Shown: piece by piece, positions 1 through 6,323 of the stretch
Position numbering within the stretch: the first letter of the stretch is position 1
Layout of the letters: each line of letters starts with the position of its first letter
NCBI GenBank assembly: GCA_021781255.1
Contig: JAJXXG010000952.1
Span: forward strand, 1 to 8,501
DNA: 8,501 nucleotides
DNA from: Acidobacteriota bacterium
Lineage (GTDB): Bacteria > Acidobacteriota > Terriglobia > Terriglobales > Acidobacteriaceae
Reading direction: 5' to 3'
Position numbers and translations under genes: made by a program
The notes under the pieces: model-generated
Told to the model about the DNA's origin: nothing
Database searches by the model: none
What the model saw: the letters and a program-made list of their open reading frames with translations, nothing else

Positions 1-300
1 GGCGATGGTCTGCGCGAAACTGATGACGCGCTGCCGCTTTTCCTCGGTCATGGGTGACGGGCTGAGGCGCTCAAAGCAGGTGACAAGCGAGCGCGTGAAG
101 CTGCTGAGACCATAGCCGTGTGCGAGGATGGTCTCTCTTTCGACGGCATTGAGGGCATGGCGCACCTCTGCGGGCGAATAGGTGTGGTGGTTGAGATAGC
201 CGATGAAGGCGGCGATGGCTCGCTCGAAGTAGACGTTGTTTTCCCACAACGTGTCGTCCGCGTCGATCATCAGCGTTTGGCCAGGAGCAATGCGCTTCAT
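1..300 (-). CDS. HAD-superfamily hydrolase, N-terminal part (runs off window)
   Basis: These are the first 100 codons of a protein whose 3' end lies beyond position 1. The N-terminus reads MKRIAPGQTLMIDADDTLWE, which contains HAD motif I (DxDxT): Asp13 would be the nucleophile and Asp15 the general acid/base. The mostly helical segment that follows (about residues 25-100) fits a cap-domain insertion of a phosphatase-like HAD enzyme. By family knowledge such enzymes hydrolyse small phosphorylated metabolites through an aspartyl-phosphate intermediate; the substrate cannot be told from this fragment. The ATG at 300 is the only ATG after the in-frame stop at 367-369. The SD is weak (AAAGG almost touching the ATG). 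No signal peptide is seen, so it is probably cytosolic. It is divergent from the TonB-domain gene at 465. Motifs II-IV are outside the window, so catalytic competence is not proven. Confidence 0.85.
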   Translation of the reverse strand, partial: MKRIAPGQTLMIDADDTLWENNVYFERAIAAFIGYLNHHTYSPAEVRHALNAVERETILAHGYGLSSFTRSLVTCFERLSPSPMTEEKRQRVISFAQTIA

Positions 301-402
301 ACCTTTGATGGTAACGAATTGTGGCGTGGAAATGAATTTGTGGCGAAAAGTCAGAGACGTGCCGCATCAAGTGGTTGATAACGCTGGCGAAAAATTTTGA
401 GA

Positions 403-432
403 TTGACAATCGTATTTCTGAGCGGATATTGT
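403..432 (+). promoter_or_regulatory. Putative sigma-70 promoter of the TonB-domain gene
   Basis: A perfect -35 hexamer TTGACA lies at 403-408. Two possible -10 hexamers follow, each 4/6 to consensus: GATATT at 425-430 (16-nt spacer) and TATTGT at 427-432 (18-nt spacer). The flanks (391-420) are AT-rich compared with the rest of the window. It sits 33-40 nt upstream of the ATG at 465, which would give a short leader. The -35 is convincing; the exact -10 is not. Confidence 0.5.
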
Positions 433-454
433 GGTGATGGTCACTCTTGACCTT

Positions 455-458
455 GGAG
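455..458 (+). promoter_or_regulatory. Ribosome binding site deciding the ATG at 465
   Basis: GGAG at 455-458 stands 6 nt before the ATG at 465. It supports that start over the in-frame TTG at 447, which would also put six extra residues before the signal peptide. Confidence 0.7.
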
Positions 459-464
459 ACAATC

Positions 465-926
465 ATGCGAAACATTCTAGTAGCTGCAGTCTTCTTCTCC
501 ACCGTGCTGCTCAACGCCCAGACACGCACGCAGGGCCAGGGTGTCATTTTCGAGGCACGGAACGGAAGTCCGAACGCGCTGTCGGCATCTGCCGCAGCCC
601 AGCCGGCGTCGGATGTGTACGCGGCGCCGCAGGCAAGACGAGTAAGCACGGGGGTGATTGCCCCCAAGCTGATCTCGGGACCGAAGATCAAGGTGATGAC
701 CTCGGATTTCAGCACCGCTAACCTGAGCATGGAGAAGGTGGTGGTGCGCATGAGGTTGGACGAAAACGGAATGCCGGAGCACGTGGAGTTGATCAAGTCT
801 GTGAATCCGAGTGTCGACGCGCGGGTGTTGGAGGCGGTTCGCTCCTATCGATTTACGCCGGCCACGCTGGACGATCAGGCGGTTCCGGTGGATCTGAACC
901 TGGTGGTGCAGTTCCGGGAGAAGTAA
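465..926 (+). CDS. Exported protein with a TonB-type C-terminal domain
   Basis: A 153-aa protein. Residues 1-18 form a signal peptide (Arg2, hydrophobic ILVAAVFFSTVLL, then NA before Gln19), a plausible SPase I site. Residues 20-65 are Ala/Ser/Gln-rich and probably disordered. Residues 68-150 match the TonB C-terminal fold: a strand with regular V/M alternation (92-98), the turn DENGMPE (99-105), a Ser112-x-Asp118 helix region, the hallmark YRFTPA (128-133), then a final strand PVDLNLVVQF. In TonB this domain binds the TonB box of outer-membrane receptors. Here the usual N-terminal membrane anchor and Pro-rich spanner are absent, so the protein is likely free in the periplasm and may not transduce energy. 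It is probably monocistronic, with its own promoter and terminator. Such orphan TonB_C proteins occur in Acidobacteriota and Bacteroidota; their roles are mostly unknown. Confidence 0.85.
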   Translation: MRNILVAAVFFSTVLLNAQTRTQGQGVIFEARNGSPNALSASAAAQPASDVYAAPQARRVSTGVIAPKLISGPKIKVMTSDFSTANLSMEKVVVRMRLDENGMPEHVELIKSVNPSVDARVLEAVRSYRFTPATLDDQAVPVDLNLVVQFREK

Positions 927-952
927 GCGCAAGACCGAAAGTGGGAAACGGA

Positions 953-1000
953 CTCCTCCGCACTGTGCAGCCAGTATGCACGATGCGGAGGAGATTTTTT
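953..1000 (+). terminator. Rho-independent terminator after the TonB-domain gene
   Basis: A perfect 10-bp stem pairs CTCCTCCGCA (953-962) with TGCGGAGGAG (984-993). A second inner 5-bp stem pairs GTGCA (965-969) with TGCAC (977-981) across a small 2x2 internal loop. One A and then six Ts (995-1000) follow. The polarity fits the + strand gene ending at 926. On the - strand there is no T tract, so it would stop the convergent amidohydrolase transcript less well. Confidence 0.9.
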
Positions 1001-1016
1001 CTGCGGCGCCGGGACG

Positions 1017-2333
1017 TTACTTGATGTGGAGGACGGGATTGCGATTGGGGTGAGCGGGATCCTTGATGATCTGTCCACCCTTCATGACGAAGGCGACGTG
1101 TTCCATGACGGTGATGTCCTTGAGCGGATCGCCTTGTACGGCAACGATGTCGGCAAAGCGGCCGGGCTCGAGGGTGCCCACATCCTTGTCTTTGCCGAGC
1201 ATGGTGGCAGCGTTGATGGTGGCGGCCTGCAAGGCTCCCAGGGTGCTGAGCCCGCCGCGAACGAGAGCGCCGAATTCCTTTGAGACGGCTTCGTCCACGT
1301 CGTCGTCATCGGTGCCGTAGACGATGCGGATGTTGTGCTGGAGCGCGAGCTTGAATGCGGGACCCTGCGCCGCAAGAATCTCCTTGCCTTTGGCGAAGGA
1401 GGCGGGATCGCGGCCTTTGCTGAGGCCGGTGATCATGTCGTGCTGGAAGCAATAGAGCGTGGGAACGAGCCAGGTGTGATGCTCTTCCATGAGCTTGGCG
1501 CCTTCCTCGTCGAGCATGGTGCCGTGCTCGATGGAGTCAACGCCGGCACGCACGGCGGCCTTGATGCCGACGGCGCCCTCGGCGTGGGCCATGACCTTTT
1601 TGCCGGCGCGATGGGCGACGGCGACGGCCTCGGCCATTTGTGCTTCACTGAGTTCCTGCACGTGATAGTCGGAGATAGGGTCCATGACGCCGCCGGTCGC
1701 CATGAGCTTGATCCAATCGGCGCCGTACTTGATGTCGCGACGAACGACGTGATCGATGTCATCGACAGTGTCGGCTACGTTCCTGGGGCGAGGCAACTGG
1801 ATGTCCGGCGAAAAGGGCGCGCCGTCTCCGTGGCCGCCGCTGACGGAGATGCAGCTGCCGGCGGCGGTGATGCGAGGACCGAGGATGAGGCCGCGCTCGA
1901 CGGAAGCACGGAGCGCGAACTGCGGATAGTCGGGCGGGCCTTCGCAGGCGTCGCGGACGGAGGTGAATCCGTGGTCAAGCCAGATGCGAAGGTTGTAGAC
2001 GCCCCAGACGGTGTCCTGTGCAACGGAGGAGCGCAGTTCGTCGGCGAAGTTTTGCGAGGTGGGGTTGGAGAGGATGTGGCCGTGTGCGTCAATGAGGCCG
2101 GGAAGCACGGTGTATGCGGAGAGGTCGGTAACCGGAATGCCGGAGGGCGCGGCGTCCGCGATGGACTGCACGCGGTCGCCGGCGATGAGGATGTAGGCGT
2201 GGTTGCGTACCTGGCCGGTGCGCACGTCGATGAGCTTGCCAGCGAGGACCGCACGGGTGGGCGGAGCCTGGGCGGGCACGATGTGCGACGCGAGAACGAG
2301 AGCAAGGAGGACGGCGAAGGTGGATCGCATCAT
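1017..2333 (-). CDS. Exported metal-dependent amidohydrolase (imidazolonepropionase/prolidase-like)
   Basis: A 438-aa protein of the amidohydrolase superfamily, COG1228-like. A signal peptide spans residues 1-23 (MMRSTFAVLLALVLASH then PAQA), pointing to the periplasm. The metal-site residues are all present: HxH in IDAHGHI (His84, His86), the carboxylatable Lys209 in DWIKLMATGG, His250 in VMAHAEG, His270 in SIEHGTM and Asp342 in YGTD. That set defines a binuclear site with a bridging carbamylated lysine. An N-terminal beta-sandwich strand set and its C-terminal completion (LEPGRFADIVAVQGDPL) frame the barrel. Characterised relatives with this layout include dipeptidases cleaving Xaa-Pro or Xaa-Lys/Arg, but others hydrolyse different amides or lactams, so the substrate is open. 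The start is ATG at 2333 (a second ATG follows at once); a longer frame to 2486 would bury the signal peptide. The SD is weak. It is convergent with the TonB-domain gene and divergent from MIOX. Confidence 0.88.
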   Translation of the reverse strand: MMRSTFAVLLALVLASHIVPAQAPPTRAVLAGKLIDVRTGQVRNHAYILIAGDRVQSIADAAPSGIPVTDLSAYTVLPGLIDAHGHILSNPTSQNFADELRSSVAQDTVWGVYNLRIWLDHGFTSVRDACEGPPDYPQFALRASVERGLILGPRITAAGSCISVSGGHGDGAPFSPDIQLPRPRNVADTVDDIDHVVRRDIKYGADWIKLMATGGVMDPISDYHVQELSEAQMAEAVAVAHRAGKKVMAHAEGAVGIKAAVRAGVDSIEHGTMLDEEGAKLMEEHHTWLVPTLYCFQHDMITGLSKGRDPASFAKGKEILAAQGPAFKLALQHNIRIVYGTDDDDVDEAVSKEFGALVRGGLSTLGALQAATINAATMLGKDKDVGTLEPGRFADIVAVQGDPLKDITVMEHVAFVMKGGQIIKDPAHPNRNPVLHIK

Positions 2334-2448
2334 ATTGGTCTTCAAGGTAACACCGCAGCGAAGAGGATTTAAAGAAGGAAGCTGCGCGCGAGAGGCAAGG
2401 GTGTTTGGGATGACAGGGAAGGGATTACGACGGCAGGAAGAGATTCCG

Positions 2449-2478
2449 TTGATTGGCGTATCGCGCGTTTGATAGAAC
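2449..2478 (+). promoter_or_regulatory. Possible promoter of the MIOX gene
   Basis: TTGATT (2449-2454, 4/6 to the -35 consensus) is followed after 18 nt by TAGAAC (2473-2478, 4/6 to the -10 consensus). The -10 candidate falls inside the spacer of the 2464-2491 inverted repeat, so a protein bound there would block it. This is a weak match, listed because the position suits the gene at 2545. Confidence 0.25.
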
Positions 2479-2491
2479 TTCGGCAAACGCG
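2464..2491 (+). promoter_or_regulatory. Inverted repeat, candidate operator or leader hairpin of the MIOX gene
   Basis: CGCGTTTG (2464-2471) and CAAACGCG (2484-2491) form perfect 8-bp arms around a 12-nt spacer. The size and dyad symmetry suit a dimeric repressor site over the putative -10, or the stem of a leader hairpin. The right arm shares 2488-2491 with the next inverted repeat. Confidence 0.45.
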
Positions 2492-2505
2492 ATTCTGAAA
2501 TCGCG
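2488..2505 (+). promoter_or_regulatory. Second inverted repeat in the MIOX leader
   Basis: CGCGATT (2488-2494) and AATCGCG (2499-2505) are perfect 7-bp arms with a 4-nt CTGA loop, compatible with a stable RNA hairpin. Its left arm shares CGCG (2488-2491) with the upstream repeat, so the two structures exclude each other. A third small stem, TCGCC (2512-2516) with GGCGA (2520-2524), follows before the SD at 2532. Confidence 0.4.
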
Positions 2506-2531
2506 GAATGATCGCCGACGGCGAGCGCGGC

Positions 2532-2538
2532 GAGGAGG
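2532..2538 (+). promoter_or_regulatory. Strong ribosome binding site of the MIOX gene
   Basis: GAGGAGG ends 6 nt before the ATG at 2545. It is the best SD in the window and fixes the start. Confidence 0.8.
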
Positions 2539-2544
2539 ACAAAG

Positions 2545-3402
2545 ATGAGCGCATCGATTCCCCAGGCGCAACCTCTGGAACAACTGGATCAGTGGGACGA
2601 CTTTGTTGCGGGCCGCTACAAGGAAGGCAAGACGGAGGCGGAGTTTCGCGTATATGACGCGAACGCGACGCCGGGCGTGGCGGAGTTCTACCGGCTGAAC
2701 CATGAGAATCAGACGGTGTCATATGTGCTGGCCAAGGAGAAGGAGTACTTCAGCCTGCAGAAGGGGATGAAGTCGACGTGGGAGGCCGCGGAGTTTCTGA
2801 ATACGCTGGTGGACGAAAGCGATCCGGATACGGACCTGACGCAGATTGAACATCTGCTGCAAACGTCGGAGGCGATCCGGAAGGACGGGCATCCGCGCTG
2901 GATGGTGCTGACCGGATTTCTGCATGACCTGGGAAAGTGTTTGTGCCTGTACGGCGAACCGCAGTGGGGCGTGGTGGGCGATACGTTTCCGGTGGGTTGC
3001 TCTTGGTCAGAGTCGATTGTGTTTCACGAATACTTTGCCAACAATCCTGACAGGCATGTTGCGGAGTATCAGACGAAGTACGGAATCTATGAGCCGAACT
3101 GCGGACTGGAAAACGTGCACATGTCGTTTGGGCACGATGGCTACATTGCCGAGGTGATGAAGCCGTACCTGCCGGTGGAAGCCTTGTACATGCTGCGGTT
3201 TCATTCGTTCTATCCGTGGCATCGGCATGGGGCCTATGCGCATTTGACGAATGAGCAGGACAGGGCAATGCTGGAGTGGGTGCTGAAGTTCAACCAGTAT
3301 GACTTGTACTCGAAGGGGCATGCGAAGCCGGACATGCAGCAACTGAAGCCCTACTACGATGATTTGTTCGCGGAGTTTTTGCCGGAGAAGATTGCCTGGT
3401 AG
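2545..3402 (+). CDS. myo-Inositol oxygenase (MIOX)
   Basis: A 285-aa protein, the same length as the mammalian enzyme. MIOX (EC 1.13.99.1) uses a mixed-valent non-haem diiron site to cleave myo-inositol with O2 to D-glucuronate. All six iron ligands of the mouse/human enzyme have counterparts in the right surroundings: His116 (IRKDGHP), His127-Asp128 (GFLHDLGK), His197 (SFGHDGY), His220 (RFHSFYPWH) and Asp253 (FNQYDLYSK). Other family hallmarks are DESDPDTD (90-97), GEPQWGVVGDTFPVGC (137-152), CGLENVHMS (186-194) and the C-terminal Trp285. No signal peptide is present, so it is cytosolic. It is monocistronic, with a structured leader upstream and a terminator downstream. No uronate or inositol-transport genes are nearby. 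Its base composition looks like that of its neighbours, so any transfer would be old. Function is very likely; physiological role is inferred. Confidence 0.95.
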   Translation: MSASIPQAQPLEQLDQWDDFVAGRYKEGKTEAEFRVYDANATPGVAEFYRLNHENQTVSYVLAKEKEYFSLQKGMKSTWEAAEFLNTLVDESDPDTDLTQIEHLLQTSEAIRKDGHPRWMVLTGFLHDLGKCLCLYGEPQWGVVGDTFPVGCSWSESIVFHEYFANNPDRHVAEYQTKYGIYEPNCGLENVHMSFGHDGYIAEVMKPYLPVEALYMLRFHSFYPWHRHGAYAHLTNEQDRAMLEWVLKFNQYDLYSKGHAKPDMQQLKPYYDDLFAEFLPEKIAW

Positions 3403-3431
3403 TCGGCAGCGACAGAGCTAAGTAAAACAAG

Positions 3432-3461
3432 ATGGCCGCCATGCTTTGCGCAGGCGGCCAT
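3432..3461 (+). terminator. Bidirectional terminator between MIOX and the M1 peptidase gene
   Basis: Perfect 9-bp arms ATGGCCGCC (3432-3440) and GGCGGCCAT (3453-3461) enclose a 12-nt loop that can pair further through TGC (3442-3444) and GCA (3450-3452). The + strand continues with TGCTTTGC. Read from the - strand, the stem is followed by CTTGTTTTACT, a better T-rich tail. It lies between two convergent genes and could stop both. Confidence 0.75.
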
Positions 3462-3486
3462 TGCTTTGCAGCGTGTGCTGACGCGG

Positions 3487-6102
3487 CTAGGGCTTTGGTT
3501 GTGAATCGAGCCAGGATTTGAGTCGAGGCTCTTGCAGATTGCGCAGTTCGATGCAGCCGTTGATGTTTTCCACGGCGTGTTTGAGCGCGATATCGGCGGC
3601 GGCAACTTTGTGTGCCGCGAAGAACTGCTGTACGTTGTCGCGCGCGGATGCGGTGCAGAAGCTGCCCGTGGAGCCGACCAAAGCTCCGCCCATGTTGGTG
3701 GTGAGCTGGGGCTGGATCTTATCCCAGTGGGACTGGATGAATTGCCATGCCAGGTGGCGGGTGCCACTCATCTGCAGGGCAATGGCGAACTGGAATGCGA
3801 CGTCCTGATTGCGGACTTTGCCGGAGATGGCGTAGTCCAGCGCGCGCCGCGCCAGCGAGGGCTCCTCAAACTGGGCGAGCAGGCGAAGCGCGCTGATCTG
3901 AATCTCAGGGCTTGTGGAGGTTTCGTAGGTCTCTTGCAACTGGTTGAAGAGTGCGCTGTCGCCGTTGACTGCCGCGATGGCGAGCGCGGTTTGTCCGAGG
4001 GTTGGATCGACGGAGGCTTGGTTGGCCAGGTATTGCTCCGCGAGGCTGCGCGCCTGGGCGAGGACCGCTGGATCTTTGCCGTAGAAGCCAAGCGCGGCGA
4101 AGAGCTGCGCTCGGAGCTCGCGCATGTTGGCGGAGTCAGTGGGCGCGGGAGCACTGAGGCGGTTGTATTCCGGGGAGAATTGAGTGCGAACCCAGGAGGC
4201 TAGTGCGTTCTTCTCCGCGGGCGTGCTTGCGATTCTGGCGTAGATAGAACCGAATCCGTTGAGCGCGACGCTGAGCACGGCGGCGTTGGAGTCGCCCTTG
4301 ACCGCTTGCACGAGCGCGAGGTAATCGCCGACGGAGGCTTTGTTGGCGCGGACCTGAGCCCACTCATCGCCGATGAGGCTGATGCGCTCGGCAGGGGAGA
4401 GGCTGGACTCAACCTGCGCGACGATGGCCTTGTAGGCAGCGGGCGCATAGACGCTGCGGTAGTAGCCCTTGCCGAAGGCGTTGGCAAAGAAGAGGCCGGA
4501 GGCGGGAGCCGGTAGCGCGTTGGCGGAGGGAGTGAGCACGCGGCAATCCTGACTGTTGCCGGAGGATTTGAAGCAGACGGGGAGCGTCCACTTTTGCGCG
4601 GGGTCAGGCGTGATGCTGGGACTTAAAAAGAAGCGCTGCTGCGCGACGGGGACAGAGCCGTTGGCGGGCACGCCGAAGGTGAGCAGCGGTTCGCCGGGCT
4701 GAGCCACGAGCGAGTCCATGATTTTGTCGACGGGCTTGTGGCTGACCTGGGTTTGTGCATTCCAGAAATCTTCGGCAGTGGCGTTTCCGTAGAGATGCGC
4801 GACGAGGTAGTTGTGCACGCCCTGGCGAAAGACCTCAGGTCCGAGATAGTTTTCCACGCTGAGGAGGACGTCGCTGGCCTTGCCGTAGGCGATGCCGTCG
4901 AACATCTGGTTGATTTCGTCGGGGGTCTCTGCCTTGGCGCGAATGGCGCGCGTGGTGGGAGCAGCGTCGATATTGAGGGTGGAGTTCATGCCTGCGGCCA
5001 CATCCTGATCGATGTTCCACTCAGGATGCATGGCGGCGACGGGCTTGTTTTCCATCCAGGTGGCAAAGCCCTCGTTGAGCCAGAGGTTGTTCCACCACTG
5101 CATGGTGACGAGGTCGCCGAACCACTGATGCGCCATTTCATGCGCGATGACCAGGGCTACATTCTTTTGCGCGCCGACGGAGGCAGTCCTGGGATCGATC
5201 AGCAGATCGGTTTCGCGATAGGTGATGGCTCCGAAGTTTTCCATGGCGCCTGCCTCAAAGTCAGGAAGCGCGATGAGGTCCAGCTTTTTGAGCGGATAGG
5301 GGATGCCGAAATAATGGTTGTAGTAATGCAGGACGTACTGGGCGACCTGAACGCCGTAGGAGGTGAGTGCCACCTTGTCGGGCGTGGAGCAGACGCGGAT
5401 CGCCACGCCATCCTCCTGGCCGGAACTGCATTGGAAATCGCCGACGAGGAATGCCACGAGGTAGGTGGACATTCTGGGCGTGGTGAGGAACTTGAGCGTG
5501 TGCTTGCCGGCGACGGGGCCCGGCGTATCACTGACGATGGGGCCGTTGGAGATGCCGGTGTCGCCGGAGTCCACGACAAGCGAGACATCGTAGGTGGCCT
5601 TGAAGGCCGGCTCATCAAAGGACGGGTAAGCACGACGCGCATCGGTGGGTTCGAACTGCGTGACGGCGTAGTTGCGGCGCGCGGTTTTAGAGAGATAGAA
5701 GCCGCGCAGCTCGTTGTTCAGGATTCCGGCGTAACGGATGTGAAGGACTGCCTTGCCGGCGGGCAACTGGCGCGGGAACGTGAAGGTTGCCTGTTCCTTG
5801 TCCTTGTCGAGCGCGACGGTGGCTGCCTGGCTCTGGCCGTCGGCAGCGATGGTGACAGTCTGGAATTGAATTTCGGCGGCGTTGAGCGTGATGGCCGTGA
5901 CGGGTTGCTGGATGTCAACGTCGATGGACTCAACGCCGGTGAAGGTGGCGGTCTTCAGGTCGGGGGTGAGCGTGAGGGCGTAGTGCTGCGGAAGAACTGT
6001 GGAGGGCAGACGCTGCGCGCGGGCGAAGGGCGCAACCGCGAACAGGAGAAGCGCAAGGGCTACAACGGGATGAGATGAACTAAAACAGCGGCTTTTGTGC
6101 AT
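3487..6102 (-). CDS. Exported M1-family zinc aminopeptidase
   Basis: An 871-aa protein. A signal peptide spans residues 1-29 (hydrophobic VVALALLLFAVAPF then ARA before Gln30), so it is probably periplasmic or secreted. Residues about 35-225 form the N-terminal beta domain. The catalytic domain has the exopeptidase motif GAMEN (285-289), the zinc motif HEMAH (His321, Glu322, His325), the third ligand Glu344 in WLNEGFATW exactly 19 residues after His325, and the transition-state Tyr406 in IAYGKAS. The C-terminal part (about 535-865) is the helical ERAP1-like domain. By family knowledge it removes N-terminal residues from peptides. Cys510/Cys520 and Cys225/Cys238 could form disulfides after export. 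The ATG at 6102 has a GAGGA SD (tcctc at 6107-6111) and places the signal peptide at the N-terminus; an in-frame GTG at 6219 would add 39 unlikely residues. It is convergent with the MIOX gene. Confidence 0.93.
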   Translation of the reverse strand: MHKSRCFSSSHPVVALALLLFAVAPFARAQRLPSTVLPQHYALTLTPDLKTATFTGVESIDVDIQQPVTAITLNAAEIQFQTVTIAADGQSQAATVALDKDKEQATFTFPRQLPAGKAVLHIRYAGILNNELRGFYLSKTARRNYAVTQFEPTDARRAYPSFDEPAFKATYDVSLVVDSGDTGISNGPIVSDTPGPVAGKHTLKFLTTPRMSTYLVAFLVGDFQCSSGQEDGVAIRVCSTPDKVALTSYGVQVAQYVLHYYNHYFGIPYPLKKLDLIALPDFEAGAMENFGAITYRETDLLIDPRTASVGAQKNVALVIAHEMAHQWFGDLVTMQWWNNLWLNEGFATWMENKPVAAMHPEWNIDQDVAAGMNSTLNIDAAPTTRAIRAKAETPDEINQMFDGIAYGKASDVLLSVENYLGPEVFRQGVHNYLVAHLYGNATAEDFWNAQTQVSHKPVDKIMDSLVAQPGEPLLTFGVPANGSVPVAQQRFFLSPSITPDPAQKWTLPVCFKSSGNSQDCRVLTPSANALPAPASGLFFANAFGKGYYRSVYAPAAYKAIVAQVESSLSPAERISLIGDEWAQVRANKASVGDYLALVQAVKGDSNAAVLSVALNGFGSIYARIASTPAEKNALASWVRTQFSPEYNRLSAPAPTDSANMRELRAQLFAALGFYGKDPAVLAQARSLAEQYLANQASVDPTLGQTALAIAAVNGDSALFNQLQETYETSTSPEIQISALRLLAQFEEPSLARRALDYAISGKVRNQDVAFQFAIALQMSGTRHLAWQFIQSHWDKIQPQLTTNMGGALVGSTGSFCTASARDNVQQFFAAHKVAAADIALKHAVENINGCIELRNLQEPRLKSWLDSQPKP

Positions 6103-6201
6103 GCATTCCTCGTATGGGTTGAGCGCATGAGGCGAACGATGGCGCGGAATTACTGCGATCTGTGAGATGGGAGTGGATGACGAGTATCCGGTATGGACTC
6201 T

Positions 6202-6230
6202 GCGCAGGCAGGGAAGCACCCTGCCCGCGC
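6202..6230 (-). other. Strong hairpin between lspA and the M1 peptidase gene
   Basis: GGCAGGG (6207-6213) and CCCTGCC (6219-6225) pair around an AAGCA loop; after one A-C mismatch the stem continues with GCGC (6202-6205) and GCGC (6227-6230). It lies 94 nt past the lspA stop and 100 nt before the M1 start. No T tract follows on either strand, so it is not a standard intrinsic terminator. It may act as a pause site, 3'-end protector or rho-assisted stop. The rest of the 6103-6323 gap shows no convincing promoter or gene. Confidence 0.4.
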
Positions 6231-6323
6231 TTGAGGATGGCGGATGGAGAGGATACGCGGCGGGGCGAGGAGGAGTTCTGTGGCAGACGAGAGCCGGCGG
6301 CAGTGAGGACGCGCAGGCCGCTA

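Noticed and set aside
71..796. A 241-codon open frame on the - strand
   Set aside because: It overlaps the HAD gene and the TonB-domain gene in wrong frames; its translation is Arg/His-rich and meaningless.
1335..2372. A 345-codon open frame on the + strand
   Set aside because: It is antisense to the amidohydrolase, with the same compositional signature and no motifs.
2367..2400. A possible - strand promoter for the amidohydrolase (TTGCCT with TTTAAA)
   Set aside because: The best spacing is about 20 nt and the -35 match is poor, so it falls below what I would report as a feature.
2334..2486. A 51-residue N-terminal extension of the amidohydrolase
   Set aside because: It would place the signal peptide internally, it overlaps the MIOX promoter region and its residues look non-coding. 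The ATG at 2333 is preferred.
4738..6078. A 446-codon open frame on the + strand
   Set aside because: It lies wholly antisense to the M1 peptidase, whose motifs are intact. Its translation is Gly/Val/Asp/Glu-rich low-complexity sequence typical of the complement of GC-rich genes, with no recognisable domain or SD.
6103..6219. A 39-residue N-terminal extension of the M1 peptidase from a GTG
   Set aside because: The GTG lies inside the strong hairpin and lacks an SD; the ATG at 6102 has an SD and begins a clear signal peptide.
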